A stretch of 64,000 nucleotides of DNA from Sulfuritalea sp. (GTDB lineage: Bacteria; Pseudomonadota; Gammaproteobacteria; Burkholderiales; Rhodocyclaceae), in NCBI GenBank assembly GCA_023229545.1, contig JALNZB010000016.1:14291-78290 (forward strand). The letters are read 5' to 3'. Positions 19,185-28,426 of the stretch are shown here, piece after piece; position 1 is the first letter of the stretch, and each line of letters begins with the position of its first letter. The notes under the pieces were generated by a model, which was given only the letters and a program-made list of their open reading frames with translations, was not told the DNA's origin and did not search any database. Made by a program: the position numbers and the translations under genes.

Positions 19185-20095
19185 TGAATCACACCACCGA
19201 GGAACTGGTCACCCTCCGCGACTGGCTGCGCTGGGCGGTCAGCCGCTTCAACGAAGCCGGGCTGGCTTACGGCCACGGCACCGACAACGCCTGGGACGAA
19301 GCCGTCTGGCTCATCCTCGCCAGCCTGCACCTGCCGCGCGACACGCTCGACCCCTGGCTCGACGCCCACCTGACCAAAAGCGAACGCCTGACGCTGCTGA
19401 ACAACCTCCAGCAGCGCGTGGTGCACCGCCTGCCCACCGCCTACCTGGTGCAGGAAGCCTGGCTCGGACACTTCCGCTTTTTCGTCGATCAGCGCGTCAT
19501 CGTGCCGCGCTCCTACTTCGCCGAACTGCTGGAAAACGGCTTCGCCCCCTGGATCGAGGACGCGGAGGCCGTTCACTCCGCGCTCGACCTGTGCACCGGC
19601 TCGGGCTGCCTGGCGATCCTGATGGCCCACACTTTCCCCAACGCCGCGGTCGATGCCATCGACATCTCCGCCGAGGCGCTGGCCGTGGCCCAGCGCAACA
19701 TCGCCGATTACGCCCTCGAAGATCGCGTGCGTGCCATCGAGTCCGACCTGTTCGCGGCGGTGAAGGGCAAGCGCTACGACCTCATCCTGAGCAACCCGCC
19801 CTACGTCACCACTGCCGCGATGGACGCCCTGCCCGCCGAGTATCGCCACGAACCGGCGCTGGCGCTGGCCGCCGGCGCCGATGGCCTCGACGTGGTGCGC
19901 CGCATCCTCGCCGAGGCGGGCGAATACCTCAATCCCGGCGGCCTGCTCGCCATCGAAGTCGGCCACAATCAGGACCTTGTCGAAGCAGCCTTCCCCGATC
20001 TACCCGCCGTCTGGCTCGATACCGAACATGCCGAAGGCAAGGTTTTTCTCGTCACGCGCGAGGACTTGCCGGCAGCCGGCAAGCGCCCGACCTGA
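19184..20095 (+). CDS. prmB: 50S ribosomal protein L3 glutamine methyltransferase
   Basis: SAM-dependent enzyme that methylates a glutamine of ribosomal protein L3 during 50S assembly. The 303 residues have an N-terminal helical substrate domain with YGHGTDNAWDEA, then a Rossmann fold with LDLCTGSGCLAILMAH (SAM loop) and the catalytic SNPPYV motif that contacts the glutamine side chain. RVIVPRSYFAELLENGF is characteristic of PrmB rather than PrmC. ATG overlaps the dapE stop. A perfect bidirectional terminator follows. Confidence 0.95.
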   Translation: MNHTTEELVTLRDWLRWAVSRFNEAGLAYGHGTDNAWDEAVWLILASLHLPRDTLDPWLDAHLTKSERLTLLNNLQQRVVHRLPTAYLVQEAWLGHFRFFVDQRVIVPRSYFAELLENGFAPWIEDAEAVHSALDLCTGSGCLAILMAHTFPNAAVDAIDISAEALAVAQRNIADYALEDRVRAIESDLFAAVKGKRYDLILSNPPYVTTAAMDALPAEYRHEPALALAAGADGLDVVRRILAEAGEYLNPGGLLAIEVGHNQDLVEAAFPDLPAVWLDTEHAEGKVFLVTREDLPAAGKRPT

Positions 20096-20115
20096 CGTAA
20101 TACCAGTCGGCGTCA

Positions 20116-20159
20116 GCGCCAAAGAAAATGCCCGCAAAAGCGGGCATTTTCTTTGGCGC
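20116..20159. terminator. Bidirectional terminator between prmB and slyD
   Basis: A perfect 20-base inverted repeat with an AAAA loop. The A- and T-rich part of the stem (AAAGAAAAT / ATTTTCTTT) gives termination signals in both directions between the two convergent genes. Confidence 0.93.
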
Positions 20160-20171
20160 ATTCTTCGACTC

Positions 20172-20654
20172 TCAGTGCTGATGCCCATGCGCGCCATGGG
20201 GATGCCCGTGGGTGATTTCCTCGGGGGTGGCGGCGCGCACTTCGCTCACGGTGCAGGAGAACAGCAGCGCGACGCCAGCCAGCGGATGGTTGCCGTCGAC
20301 CACCACCTTGCCGTCGGCGATATCGGTGATGGTGAATAGCGCGTCGTCATCTTCGCCATCCTCGCTACCACGCTCGAACTGCATGCCGACTTCAATGTTG
20401 TCCGGGAACAAGTGACGCGGCTCGATGGCGACCAGTTCGGCGTCATATTCGCCAAAAGCGTCTTCGGGCTCCAGTTTCACTTCGAGGGCGGCGCCGATGT
20501 CCTTGCCCTGGAGTTCTTCTTCGATGCGATCAAAAATGCCGCCATAACCGCCATGCAGATAAACCAGCGGTGCCGCGCCTTCATCGACGGGCGTGCCGTC
20601 GGTGTCCTTGACGCTGTAGTTGAGGGTAACGACGGTGTTTCTAGCGATGAGCAT
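20172..20654 (-). CDS. slyD: FKBP-type peptidyl-prolyl isomerase SlyD
   Basis: Cytoplasmic proline isomerase and chaperone that also delivers nickel. The 160 residues have the FKBP strand LNYSVKDTDGTPVDE, the inserted IF chaperone domain around residues 70-125 (YDAELVAIEPRHLFPD), and a short His-rich metal-binding tail (HGHPHGAHGHQH). The tail is much shorter than that of E. coli SlyD, as is usual in betaproteobacteria. It overlaps the end of the peroxiredoxin gene by 14 bases, so the two are expressed together. Confidence 0.95.
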   Translation of the reverse strand: MLIARNTVVTLNYSVKDTDGTPVDEGAAPLVYLHGGYGGIFDRIEEELQGKDIGAALEVKLEPEDAFGEYDAELVAIEPRHLFPDNIEVGMQFERGSEDGEDDDALFTITDIADGKVVVDGNHPLAGVALLFSCTVSEVRAATPEEITHGHPHGAHGHQH

Positions 20655-21135
20655 GTTGCCTTCCTTTGCCGTTGAGGCTTTTTACCAGTTGATAAACCTC
20701 GGCGGCATGCCCTTTCGGTTGCACATCGTAGAGGGCATGACGAACTATGCCTTGTTTGTCGACGATGAACGTCGAGCGGATTACACAGAGCTTCTTGTGG
20801 CCATCCCGTTCGCGAAACTGGCACACGCCGAACTTGCGGCAGACTTCGCCTTCCTCGTCCGACAGCAGGCGCACCGACAGTCCGTGCTTGTCGCGAAATT
20901 CCGCGTGCGAAAGACAGTCGTCGCGCGAGACACCGAGGATGACGCAATCCAGCCGGGCGAATTCATCTTCGTGATCCGAGAACTCGGCCGCCTCCAGCGT
21001 GCAGTAGGGCGTGCCGTCGCGCGGATAAAAAAACAGGACAGCGTTCTGGCGGCCGCGCAGCGAGGCGAAATCAAACAATTCCATGTCGGCGTCGGGCAGA
21101 GAAAACTCCGGCGCCACTTCTCCTTGGTGCAACAT
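20641..21135 (-). CDS. bcp: Thioredoxin-dependent peroxiredoxin (Bcp/PrxQ type)
   Basis: Thiol peroxidase of 164 residues that reduces hydrogen peroxide and organic peroxides. The N terminus GEVAPEFSLPDADMELFDFASLRG and the active site FYPRDGTPYCTLEAAEF place it in the PrxQ/Bcp group; peroxidatic Cys is residue 45. The usual Gly before that Cys is Tyr here, a small deviation. The cysteine used for resolution five residues later in classic PrxQ is absent; other Cys residues occur at LDCVI, DDCLSH, EVCRKFGVC and LCVI. It precedes slyD in an overlapping pair. Confidence 0.9.
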   Translation of the reverse strand: MLHQGEVAPEFSLPDADMELFDFASLRGRQNAVLFFYPRDGTPYCTLEAAEFSDHEDEFARLDCVILGVSRDDCLSHAEFRDKHGLSVRLLSDEEGEVCRKFGVCQFRERDGHKKLCVIRSTFIVDKQGIVRHALYDVQPKGHAAEVYQLVKSLNGKGRQHAHR

Positions 21136-21206
21136 GTGACTCTCCCACTGCGGCCAACTCGATTCATTCTAACCGAGTCCACAGAGAAGAAATCAAGTGC
21201 TACATA

Positions 21207-22646
21207 TCAGAAATGCAGCGCGCGCTTATCCACTGCCAGCGCCGCCTCGTGCATCGCTTCGGAGAGCGTCGGATGGGCGTGACAGACGCGGGCAATATCT
21301 TCCGCCGAGGCATTGAACTCCATCGCCACCACGGCCTCCGCAATCAGTTCGGAGGCGTTGTTGCCGATCACATGGACGCCGAGAATGCGGTCGGTTTTCG
21401 CACACGCGAGCATCTTGACGAAGCCGGTGGTGTCGCCCTGTCCCAGCGCGCGACCGTTGGCGGCAAAGGGAATCTGCCCGATGCGGTAATCGACGCCTTC
21501 ATTCTTCAACTGCTGCTCGGTCTTGCCTACCCAGGCGATTTCCGGATGCGTGTAAATGACCCAGGGCACGGTGTCGAGATTGACGTGGCCCTTCTGGCCG
21601 GCGATGCACTCGGCCACCATCACGCCCTCTTCCATGCTCTTGTGCGCCAGCATCGGGCCGGGCACGACATCGCCGACGGCCCAGACATTGGGCAGGTTGG
21701 TGCGGCAATTCCGGTCGACTTCAATGTGGCCACGCGGATTGAGGGCGAGGCCGACATTCTCGGCACCGAGGCCTTCCGTGTGCGGCACGCGACCGACGGA
21801 GACAATCAGGCGATCACATTGCAGGACACGGGTTTCGTCACCGATTTCATACTCGACGCTGACGTGGGTATCGCGACCCTTCTTGCCGGTCTCAACCTTG
21901 ACGATCTTGACGCCGAGCTGGATGTCGAGTCCCTGCTTCTGCGTGAAAATTTTCCAGGCTTCCCTGGCCACGGCCTGATCGGCGGCGCCGAGGAAATCCG
22001 GCAGCGCTTCGAGGATCGTCACTTCGGCGCCCAGGCGCTTCCATACCGAGCCCAGCTCCAGCCCGATGACGCCGGCGCCGATGACGCCGAGACGCCTCGG
22101 CGCGGAATCGAATTGCAGGGCGCCGACGTTGTCGCAGATCAGCTTGTTGTCGACCGCGATGCCCGGCAGATGCCGCGCCTTCGATCCGGTGGCGACGATG
22201 ACATGCGTCGCTTCCACCATTTCGCCGCTGACATCGAGCCGCCAGCGCTCGTCCTCGCGGCCGACAAACTTGCCGTGGCCGGGCAGCAGCGTGACCTTGT
22301 TCTTCTTGAACAGGCTTTTGATGCCACCGGTCAACTGGCCGACGATGTTGTCCTTGCGCCGCATCATGGTCGCCACGTCCATCTTCACGCCCGAAGTGGC
22401 AATGCCGTGCATGACGAACGAGTGACTGGCCTGCTCGAACAGTTCGGAGGATTGCAGCAGCGCCTTGGATGGAATGCAGCCGACATTGAGGCAGGTGCCG
22501 CCGAGCCGCACTTCGCCCTTCGGGTCGGCATACGACTCGGATTCGATGCAGGCCGTGGACAGCCCGAGTTGCGCGGCGCGAATCGCCGCCACATAGCCGC
22601 CGGGACCGCCGCCGATAATCACCACGTCGAATTGCTTGTTTGCCAT
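21207..22646 (-). CDS. lpd: Dihydrolipoamide dehydrogenase (E3)
   Basis: FAD enzyme that reoxidises the lipoyl arm of E2 and makes NADH. The 479 residues show the FAD loop VVIIGGGPGGYVAAIRAAQLG, the redox-active disulfide in GGTCLNVGCIPSK, the NAD loop GVIGAGVIGLELGSVW, VWAVGDVVPGPMLAHK, and the C-terminal interface with the catalytic HAHPTLSE motif. It is the last of the 2-oxoglutarate dehydrogenase genes, 10 bases after odhB, so it most likely serves that complex. Confidence 0.97.
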   Translation of the reverse strand: MANKQFDVVIIGGGPGGYVAAIRAAQLGLSTACIESESYADPKGEVRLGGTCLNVGCIPSKALLQSSELFEQASHSFVMHGIATSGVKMDVATMMRRKDNIVGQLTGGIKSLFKKNKVTLLPGHGKFVGREDERWRLDVSGEMVEATHVIVATGSKARHLPGIAVDNKLICDNVGALQFDSAPRRLGVIGAGVIGLELGSVWKRLGAEVTILEALPDFLGAADQAVAREAWKIFTQKQGLDIQLGVKIVKVETGKKGRDTHVSVEYEIGDETRVLQCDRLIVSVGRVPHTEGLGAENVGLALNPRGHIEVDRNCRTNLPNVWAVGDVVPGPMLAHKSMEEGVMVAECIAGQKGHVNLDTVPWVIYTHPEIAWVGKTEQQLKNEGVDYRIGQIPFAANGRALGQGDTTGFVKMLACAKTDRILGVHVIGNNASELIAEAVVAMEFNASAEDIARVCHAHPTLSEAMHEAALAVDKRALHF

Positions 22647-22656
22647 GTCAACTCCC

Positions 22657-23883
22657 TTACACGTCGAGCAGGAGGCGCGCCGGGTCTTCCAGCGCCTCCT
22701 TGATCGCGACCAGGCCCAGCACCGCCTCGCGCCCGTCGATGATGCGGTGGTCGTAGGACAGCGCGAGGTAGTTGATCGGGCGGATCACGATCTGGCCGTT
22801 TTCGACGACGGCGCGATCCTTGGTCGCATGCACGCCGAGGATGGCCGACTGCGGCGGATTGATGATCGGCGTCGACAGCATCGAGCCGAAAATGCCGCCA
22901 TTGGAAATGGAGAAAGTGCCGCCGCTCAGGTCTTCCAGCGAGAGCTTGCCCTCCCTGGCCTTGACGCCGAACTCGGCGATTTTCTTTTCGATCTGCGCCA
23001 GGCTCATCTGGTCGGCGTCGCGCAGGATCGGCACCACCAGGCCGCGCGGGCTGCCGACGGCGATGCCGATGTCGAAGTAGCCGTGATAGACGATGTCGTT
23101 GCCATCGACCGAGGCGTTGATCACCGGATATTTCTTCAGTGCGGCCACCGCCGCCTTGACGAAGAAGGACATGAAACCCAGCTTGACGCCATGCTCCTTC
23201 TCGAATTTCTCCTGGTATTTCTTTCGCATATCAATCACTGCGGCCATGTTGACCTCGTTGAAAGTGGTCAGGATGGCGTTGGAGGCTTGCGACTGCAACA
23301 GACGCTCGGCGACGCGGGCGCGCAGGCGCGACATCGGCACGCGCTGTTCTGGACGGTCGGCGATGATGGCATCGGCGCTGACGACATTGGGCTGCGGCAG
23401 CGCGGGCCTGGTTGCAAGAGTCGGCGCTGGCGACACGGCGGCGCGAGCGGTTGCCGGGGCCGGCGCCGGCTGCGCAGCGCCGCTGACGTCTTCCTTGAGG
23501 ATGCGACCGCCGCGACCGCTGCCCCGTACGTCGGCGGCAGCGATGCCCTTTTCATCCATGATCTTGCGCGCCGCCGGCATCGCCGTCGCAACGCTCGCCG
23601 CAGCGTCCGGCTTGGCGGCGGCGGGCGCTGCGGCAGCGCCCTTGGCTTCGGTATCGAGCTCGGCAATGACTTCGCCGGCGGACACGGTTTCGCCGTTGCC
23701 CTTGATGATCCTGACGATCACGCCGGCGGCGGGCGCGGGCAGCTCCAGCACCACCTTGTCGGTTTCGATATCGATCAGGTTCTGGTCGCGGGCAACCGCA
23801 TCGCCCTCCTTGACATGCCAGTTCGACAAGGTGGCCTCGGCCACCGACTCGGACAACTGGGGAACTTTGACTTCGATCATCAT
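22657..23883 (-). CDS. odhB: 2-oxoglutarate dehydrogenase E2, succinyltransferase
   Basis: Core of the 2-oxoglutarate dehydrogenase complex; transfers succinyl from lipoyl to CoA. The 408 residues comprise one N-terminal lipoyl domain (the expected DIETDKVVLELPAP with the lipoylated Lys), an Ala/Pro-rich linker, an E3/E1-binding domain (ARKIMDEKGIAAADVRGSGRGGRI), a second Ala/Pro linker, and the catalytic domain ending with SYDHRIIDGREAV. The second linker carries a copy of the dispersed element, translated as AVSPAPT. It lies between sucA and lpd with short gaps, giving one operon with gltA upstream. Confidence 0.97.
   Translation of the reverse strand: MMIEVKVPQLSESVAEATLSNWHVKEGDAVARDQNLIDIETDKVVLELPAPAAGVIVRIIKGNGETVSAGEVIAELDTEAKGAAAAPAAAKPDAAASVATAMPAARKIMDEKGIAAADVRGSGRGGRILKEDVSGAAQPAPAPATARAAVSPAPTLATRPALPQPNVVSADAIIADRPEQRVPMSRLRARVAERLLQSQASNAILTTFNEVNMAAVIDMRKKYQEKFEKEHGVKLGFMSFFVKAAVAALKKYPVINASVDGNDIVYHGYFDIGIAVGSPRGLVVPILRDADQMSLAQIEKKIAEFGVKAREGKLSLEDLSGGTFSISNGGIFGSMLSTPIINPPQSAILGVHATKDRAVVENGQIVIRPINYLALSYDHRIIDGREAVLGLVAIKEALEDPARLLLDV
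23419..23440 (-). repeat. Dispersed 22-base element, copy 3 (inside odhB)
   Basis: Exact consensus match (NN = GT), the only one of nine copies on the minus strand. As in rne it is read in the sense direction, giving the same AVSPAPT peptide, here in the Ala/Pro linker of odhB. Confidence 0.8.
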
Positions 23884-23892
23884 GATGATTGG

Positions 23893-26724
23893 TTACTCCT
23901 TGATGCCGAGGGCGGCATTGACAACTTCCTTTTGCTGCAGAACGTGTTTGGCGGCATAGCCGACCGCCGGGGAAGCCGACGCGGGACGCGCAACCACATC
24001 CAGAGTCTGGCCCTTGCCAACGAGTTTTGAAAGCCGATGATGCTTGGCGTACCAGGCGCCCTGATTCAAGGGTTCTTCCTGGCACCAGATCAACTCCTTG
24101 AGATTCGGATACTTCTTCATCTCCTCGGCCAGTCGACGATCATCGAAGGGATAAAGCTGCTCGACGCGCACCAGCACGATGTCATCGATCTTCTTCGCTC
24201 GTCGGGCCGCCAGCAGGTCGAAATAGACCTTGCCGGCACAGGTGACCATGCGCGTCACCTTCTTCGCCGCCACTTTGTCGATTTCGCCGATGATGGTCTG
24301 GAACGTGCCATTGGCCAGCTCGTCGAGGGAACTGCCGGCATCCTTGTGGCGCAGCAATGACTTTGGCGTCAGGACGATCAGCGGCTTGCGCTGTTTCCGC
24401 AGCATTTGACGGCGCAGCATGTGATAAACCTGCGCCGCATTGGACGGCACGCAGACTTCCCAGTTGAACTCGGCCGAAAGCTGCATGTAGCGTTCGAGGC
24501 GCGCCGACGAATGCTCCGGCCCCTGCCCCTCGTAACCGTGCGGCAACAGCAGCACCAGACCGCAACCGCGGCCCCACTTGGCTTCGCCGGAAGACAGGAA
24601 CTGGTCGATGACCACCTGCGCGCCGTTGGCGAAATCGCCGAACTGCGCTTCCCAGACCACCATTTCGTGGGGCGCAGCCGTCGCAAAGCCATATTCAAAA
24701 GCCAGCACAGCCTCTTCGGACAACACCGAGTCGAAACACATGAAACAACCCTGCTGCTCCTGGATGTGCTGGAGCGGCCAATAGGTGCCGACATCCCATC
24801 TCTCACGGTTCTGGTCGTGGAGCGCGGCATGGCGATGGAAGAAGGTGCCGCGCCCGACATCCTCGCCGGAAACGCGAATATTGAAGCCGGCGGCAACCAG
24901 CGTGGCGTAGGCCAGGTTCTCGCCCATGCCCCAGTCGACGGGAATCTTCCCCTCACCCATCTGCTTGCGATCGTCGATGATTTTCTGCACCCGCGAATGC
25001 AGGGTGAAGTGATCGGGTATGTCGGTCAGACGCCGCGCCATGCGCTGCAACTCGGCTTTGGCCACCGTGGTGTCGCATTTCTCGGTGTAGGGACGACCGA
25101 TGTAGGGCTTCCAGTCGACCGCGAACTTGCTCTCGTAATCGCTGATCACGGGGCCGATCAGATGCCGCCCTTCGTCGAGCACCGCGCGGTAATCCTCGAT
25201 CATCCGGTCGGCCTCGTCGGCGCCGATCACGCCCTGCGCCACCAGCTTGTCGGCATACAGCCGGCGGGTGCCGGGATGCCGGGCGATCTTCTTGTACATC
25301 AACGGCTGCGTCACCATCGGCTCGTCCTGCTCGTTGTGACCGAGCTTGCGGAAGCAGACGATATCGACCGCCACGTCCTTCTTGAACTCCTGACGGAACT
25401 CCATGGCAATCTGCGTCACCAGCGCCACCGCTTCCGGGTCGTCGCCGTTGACGTGAAAAATCGGCGCTTCGATCATCTTGAATATGTCGGTGCAATACAG
25501 CGAGGAGCGGTAATCGCGCAGGTCCGACGTGGTGAAGCCGATCTGGTTGTTCACCACGATATGCACCGTGCCGCCGGTGCCATAACCTCGGGTGTTGGAA
25601 AAGTTGAGCATCTCCTGATTGACGCCCTGCCCCGCCACTGCGGCGTCGCCGTGGATCAGCACCGGCAGCGCCTGGTGCTTGCCGTCGGGACCGCGACGCA
25701 CCTGACGGGCATAGACCGAGCCAACCACGACGGGATTGACGATCTCAAGGTGCGATGGGTTGAATGCCAGCGTCAGATGCACCGGACCGCCCGGCGTGCC
25801 GACATCCGACGAATAGCCCATGTGGTACTTGACGTCGCCGGCGGAAAGCACCTGCGCCTTGTTGCCCTCGAATTCCTCGAACATCATCGACGGCTGCTTG
25901 CCGAGCGTATTGACCAGCACGTTGAGGCGGCCGCGATGGGCCATGCCGATGACGATCTCCTGAACGCCGAGGCTGCCGGCAGTACGGATCAGTTGATCCA
26001 TCGCCAGGATCAGGGATTCGCCGCCTTCGAGCGAAAAACGCTTCTGGCCGACATACCGGGTGTGCAGGTAACGCTCCAGCGTCTCGGCGTGGGTCAGTTG
26101 AATCAGGAAGCGCTTCTTGTCCTCGGCACCGTAGGCCGGCGTCGAGCGGATGGGCTCCAGCTTGTCATGCAGCCAGCGCTTCTGGCCTGGATCCGACAGG
26201 TACATGTATTCGGCGCCGATGGTGCCGCAGAAGGTCTGTCGGCAGGCTTCGAGAATCTCCCGCAAGGTGGCGTTCTCGGCCACGGCGCCGAACGAACCGG
26301 TGTTGAAGGTATGCCCCAGATCGGCTTCGGTGAAGCCGTAATACGAGGGCTCCAGTTCGGGCACCGACGGGCGCTCCATGCGTCTCAGCGGATCCAGTTG
26401 CGCCCAGCGATTGCCGAGGAAGCGGTAGGCCTTGATCAGTTGCAGCACCTTGACCTGTTTGGCATTGTCCTGCGCCGTGGCCCGCGCCGGCGTCCCCAGG
26501 GAGCCCTCCCTGGCGCGCTGGGCAAACGACGCGATCACCGGCTGGTGCGCCACGTCCGGGCCGGTGTAGCTGCCGGCGCCCGGCAGCGTGGCCAGCTTGT
26601 CGAAGTAGTCGCGCCAGGCCGGTTCCACCGCAGCCGGGTTGGCGAGATAGGCGTCGTACAGTTCCTCGATGTACGGCGTATTGGCGCCAAACAGATACGA
26701 GTCGGACAACATCTGTTTCATCAT
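23893..26724 (-). CDS. sucA: 2-oxoglutarate dehydrogenase E1
   Basis: Thiamine-diphosphate decarboxylase of the TCA cycle, 943 residues. The N-terminal segment SDSYLFGANTPYIEELYDAYL matches the E2-binding tail. Further on come GMAHRGRLNVLVNTLGK, the ThDP/Mg motif around HGDAAVAGQGV...NNQIGFTT, EYGFATAAP and the C-terminal WCQEEPLNQGAW. All domains are present at normal length. Two adjacent ATG codons (26724 and 26721) are possible starts; AGGTGA upstream fits either. The frame's further extension to 26766 is not supported. It is preceded by gltA. Confidence 0.97.
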   Translation of the reverse strand: MMKQMLSDSYLFGANTPYIEELYDAYLANPAAVEPAWRDYFDKLATLPGAGSYTGPDVAHQPVIASFAQRAREGSLGTPARATAQDNAKQVKVLQLIKAYRFLGNRWAQLDPLRRMERPSVPELEPSYYGFTEADLGHTFNTGSFGAVAENATLREILEACRQTFCGTIGAEYMYLSDPGQKRWLHDKLEPIRSTPAYGAEDKKRFLIQLTHAETLERYLHTRYVGQKRFSLEGGESLILAMDQLIRTAGSLGVQEIVIGMAHRGRLNVLVNTLGKQPSMMFEEFEGNKAQVLSAGDVKYHMGYSSDVGTPGGPVHLTLAFNPSHLEIVNPVVVGSVYARQVRRGPDGKHQALPVLIHGDAAVAGQGVNQEMLNFSNTRGYGTGGTVHIVVNNQIGFTTSDLRDYRSSLYCTDIFKMIEAPIFHVNGDDPEAVALVTQIAMEFRQEFKKDVAVDIVCFRKLGHNEQDEPMVTQPLMYKKIARHPGTRRLYADKLVAQGVIGADEADRMIEDYRAVLDEGRHLIGPVISDYESKFAVDWKPYIGRPYTEKCDTTVAKAELQRMARRLTDIPDHFTLHSRVQKIIDDRKQMGEGKIPVDWGMGENLAYATLVAAGFNIRVSGEDVGRGTFFHRHAALHDQNRERWDVGTYWPLQHIQEQQGCFMCFDSVLSEEAVLAFEYGFATAAPHEMVVWEAQFGDFANGAQVVIDQFLSSGEAKWGRGCGLVLLLPHGYEGQGPEHSSARLERYMQLSAEFNWEVCVPSNAAQVYHMLRRQMLRKQRKPLIVLTPKSLLRHKDAGSSLDELANGTFQTIIGEIDKVAAKKVTRMVTCAGKVYFDLLAARRAKKIDDIVLVRVEQLYPFDDRRLAEEMKKYPNLKELIWCQEEPLNQGAWYAKHHRLSKLVGKGQTLDVVARPASASPAVGYAAKHVLQQKEVVNAALGIKE

Positions 26725-26780
26725 TGCATCACCTGACCGGGCACACCACGAACATGGGGCCGCCACCGCCCGAAATCAAC

Positions 26781-28073
26781 TCAGCGCTGGTCCAACGGCT
26801 TGACATCGCGGCGAGCGGCACCCACGTAAAGCTGCCGCGGACGGCCGATCTTGTACTCGGGATCGTCCAGCATTTCTTCCCACTGCGTGGTCCAGCCGAC
26901 GGTGCGGGCCAGCGCGAAAATGCAGGTGAACATCGAGGTCGGGATGCCCAGCGCCTTTTGCACGATGCCGGAGTAGAAATCCACGTTCGGATAGAGCTTC
27001 TTCTCGATGAAGTAGTCGTCTTCCAGCGCGATTTTTTCCAGCGCCTGGGCCAGCTTGAACAAGCGGTCGTTCTCCAGGCCCAGTTCGCTCAGCACATCGG
27101 CGCAGACCTTGCCCATCAGCGTGGCGCGCGGGTCGAAATTCTTGTAAATGCGATGACCGAAACCGATCAGCTTGAAGCTGTCGTTCTTGTCCTTGGCGCG
27201 CTTGATATATTCCCCGACGCGGGAGACATCGCCGATTTCTTCCAGCATCTGCAGGCAGGCCTCGTTGGCGCCGCCGTGCGCCGGTCCCCACAGGCAGGCG
27301 ATGCCCGCCGAGACGCAGGCGAAAGGACTCGCCCCGGAAGAACCGGCCAGACGCACGGTGGAGGTCGAGGCGTTCTGTTCGTGATCGGCGTGCAAGGTGA
27401 AAATCACGTCGAGCGCGCGCACCAGCACCGGGTTGGGCTTGTAGCTCTCGCAGGGCGTGCCGAACATCATGTGCATGAAATTGGCGGTGTAATCGAGATC
27501 GTTGCGCGGGTACATGAAAGGCTGGCCGGCGCTGTACTTGTAGGCCATGGCGACAATCGTCGGCAGTTTGGCGACCAGGCGGTCAAAGGAAATGGCGCGA
27601 TGTTCTGGATCGGAAAAGTGTGCCGCCTCGGGATAAAACGCCGACAGCGCACCGACCACGCCGACCATCACCGCCATCGGGTGTGCATCGCGACGAAAAC
27701 CCTGGAAGAATTTCACCAGTTGCTCATGCACCATCGTATGTTCCTTGATGGTGTTCTCGAACTTGAATTTCTGCTCCCTGTTCGGCAGTTCGCCGGTCCT
27801 CAGCAGGTAGGCGACTTCAAGAAAGTTGCAGTTCTCAGCGAGTTGCTCGATCGGATAGCCGCAGTACAGGAGTTCCCCCTTGTCGCCATCGATGTAGGTG
27901 ATCTTCGACTGGCAACTGGCCGTGGAAAGAAAACCGGCGTCGTAGGTGAGAAATCCGGTTTTTGCGCCCAGCGTGCGAATGTCGATGACATCGTTGCCAT
28001 GAGTTCCCGCCAGGATCGGAAACTCGAAACTCTTGCCGTCCACGGTAATGGTTGCCGTGCGATTCGTTTTCAT
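26781..28073 (-). CDS. gltA: Citrate synthase (type II)
   Basis: Condenses oxaloacetate with acetyl-CoA at the entry to the TCA cycle. The 430 residues fit the hexameric, NADH-sensitive gammaproteobacterial/betaproteobacterial form. Catalytic residues are visible: His in LHADHEQNASTSTVRL and Gly-rich CLWGPAHGGANEA, His in GFGHRIYKNFDPRA, and Asp in a later segment. It heads the gltA-sucA-odhB-lpd run on the minus strand and is divergent from mdh. sdhCDAB, which commonly lies next to gltA in this group, is absent here. Confidence 0.97.
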   Translation of the reverse strand: MKTNRTATITVDGKSFEFPILAGTHGNDVIDIRTLGAKTGFLTYDAGFLSTASCQSKITYIDGDKGELLYCGYPIEQLAENCNFLEVAYLLRTGELPNREQKFKFENTIKEHTMVHEQLVKFFQGFRRDAHPMAVMVGVVGALSAFYPEAAHFSDPEHRAISFDRLVAKLPTIVAMAYKYSAGQPFMYPRNDLDYTANFMHMMFGTPCESYKPNPVLVRALDVIFTLHADHEQNASTSTVRLAGSSGASPFACVSAGIACLWGPAHGGANEACLQMLEEIGDVSRVGEYIKRAKDKNDSFKLIGFGHRIYKNFDPRATLMGKVCADVLSELGLENDRLFKLAQALEKIALEDDYFIEKKLYPNVDFYSGIVQKALGIPTSMFTCIFALARTVGWTTQWEEMLDDPEYKIGRPRQLYVGAARRDVKPLDQR

Positions 28074-28281
28074 GGTCGGATCCTCTCGTCAAGTCCAGCG
28101 AAGTGTTACTTCTCTTGCAATCGGTAGGTAACTCTGCTTTTGATGCAGTGCACTATAGAACAATTCATCCCCGACAAAAAGTCGGCGATGGCGAGACGGC
28201 GAAATGCAGTGCGAATTCCATTCAAGCATAGTTCCCCGACCCGGTCCAGACCGCCGCTTGCGTCTTGCAGATGAAATATAA

Positions 28282-28298
28282 GTGTCATACATTGACAC
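28282..28298. promoter_or_regulatory. Inverted repeat between gltA and mdh, candidate operator
   Basis: GTGTCA, 5-base spacer TACAT, TGACAC: a perfect 6-base inverted repeat in the divergent promoter region of gltA and mdh. Size and symmetry suit a dimeric repressor such as a GntR-family regulator. The protein is not identified. Confidence 0.45.
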
Positions 28299-28426
28299 GT
28301 CACGGATCAGCCACTAACATCCCGCGCGTCCACGGCGTTGCAGGATGGCAGTTCCAGCGCGAACTTTGGTCCCGGCCTTCTTGCAATCTTGCCCAATCGA
28401 TTCAAACTGATACAGGAGTTCTACAA

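Noticed and set aside
20116..20159. Long perfect palindrome as a possible recombination site
   Set aside because: Its position between convergent genes, AAAA loop and T-rich ends make it an ordinary bidirectional terminator.
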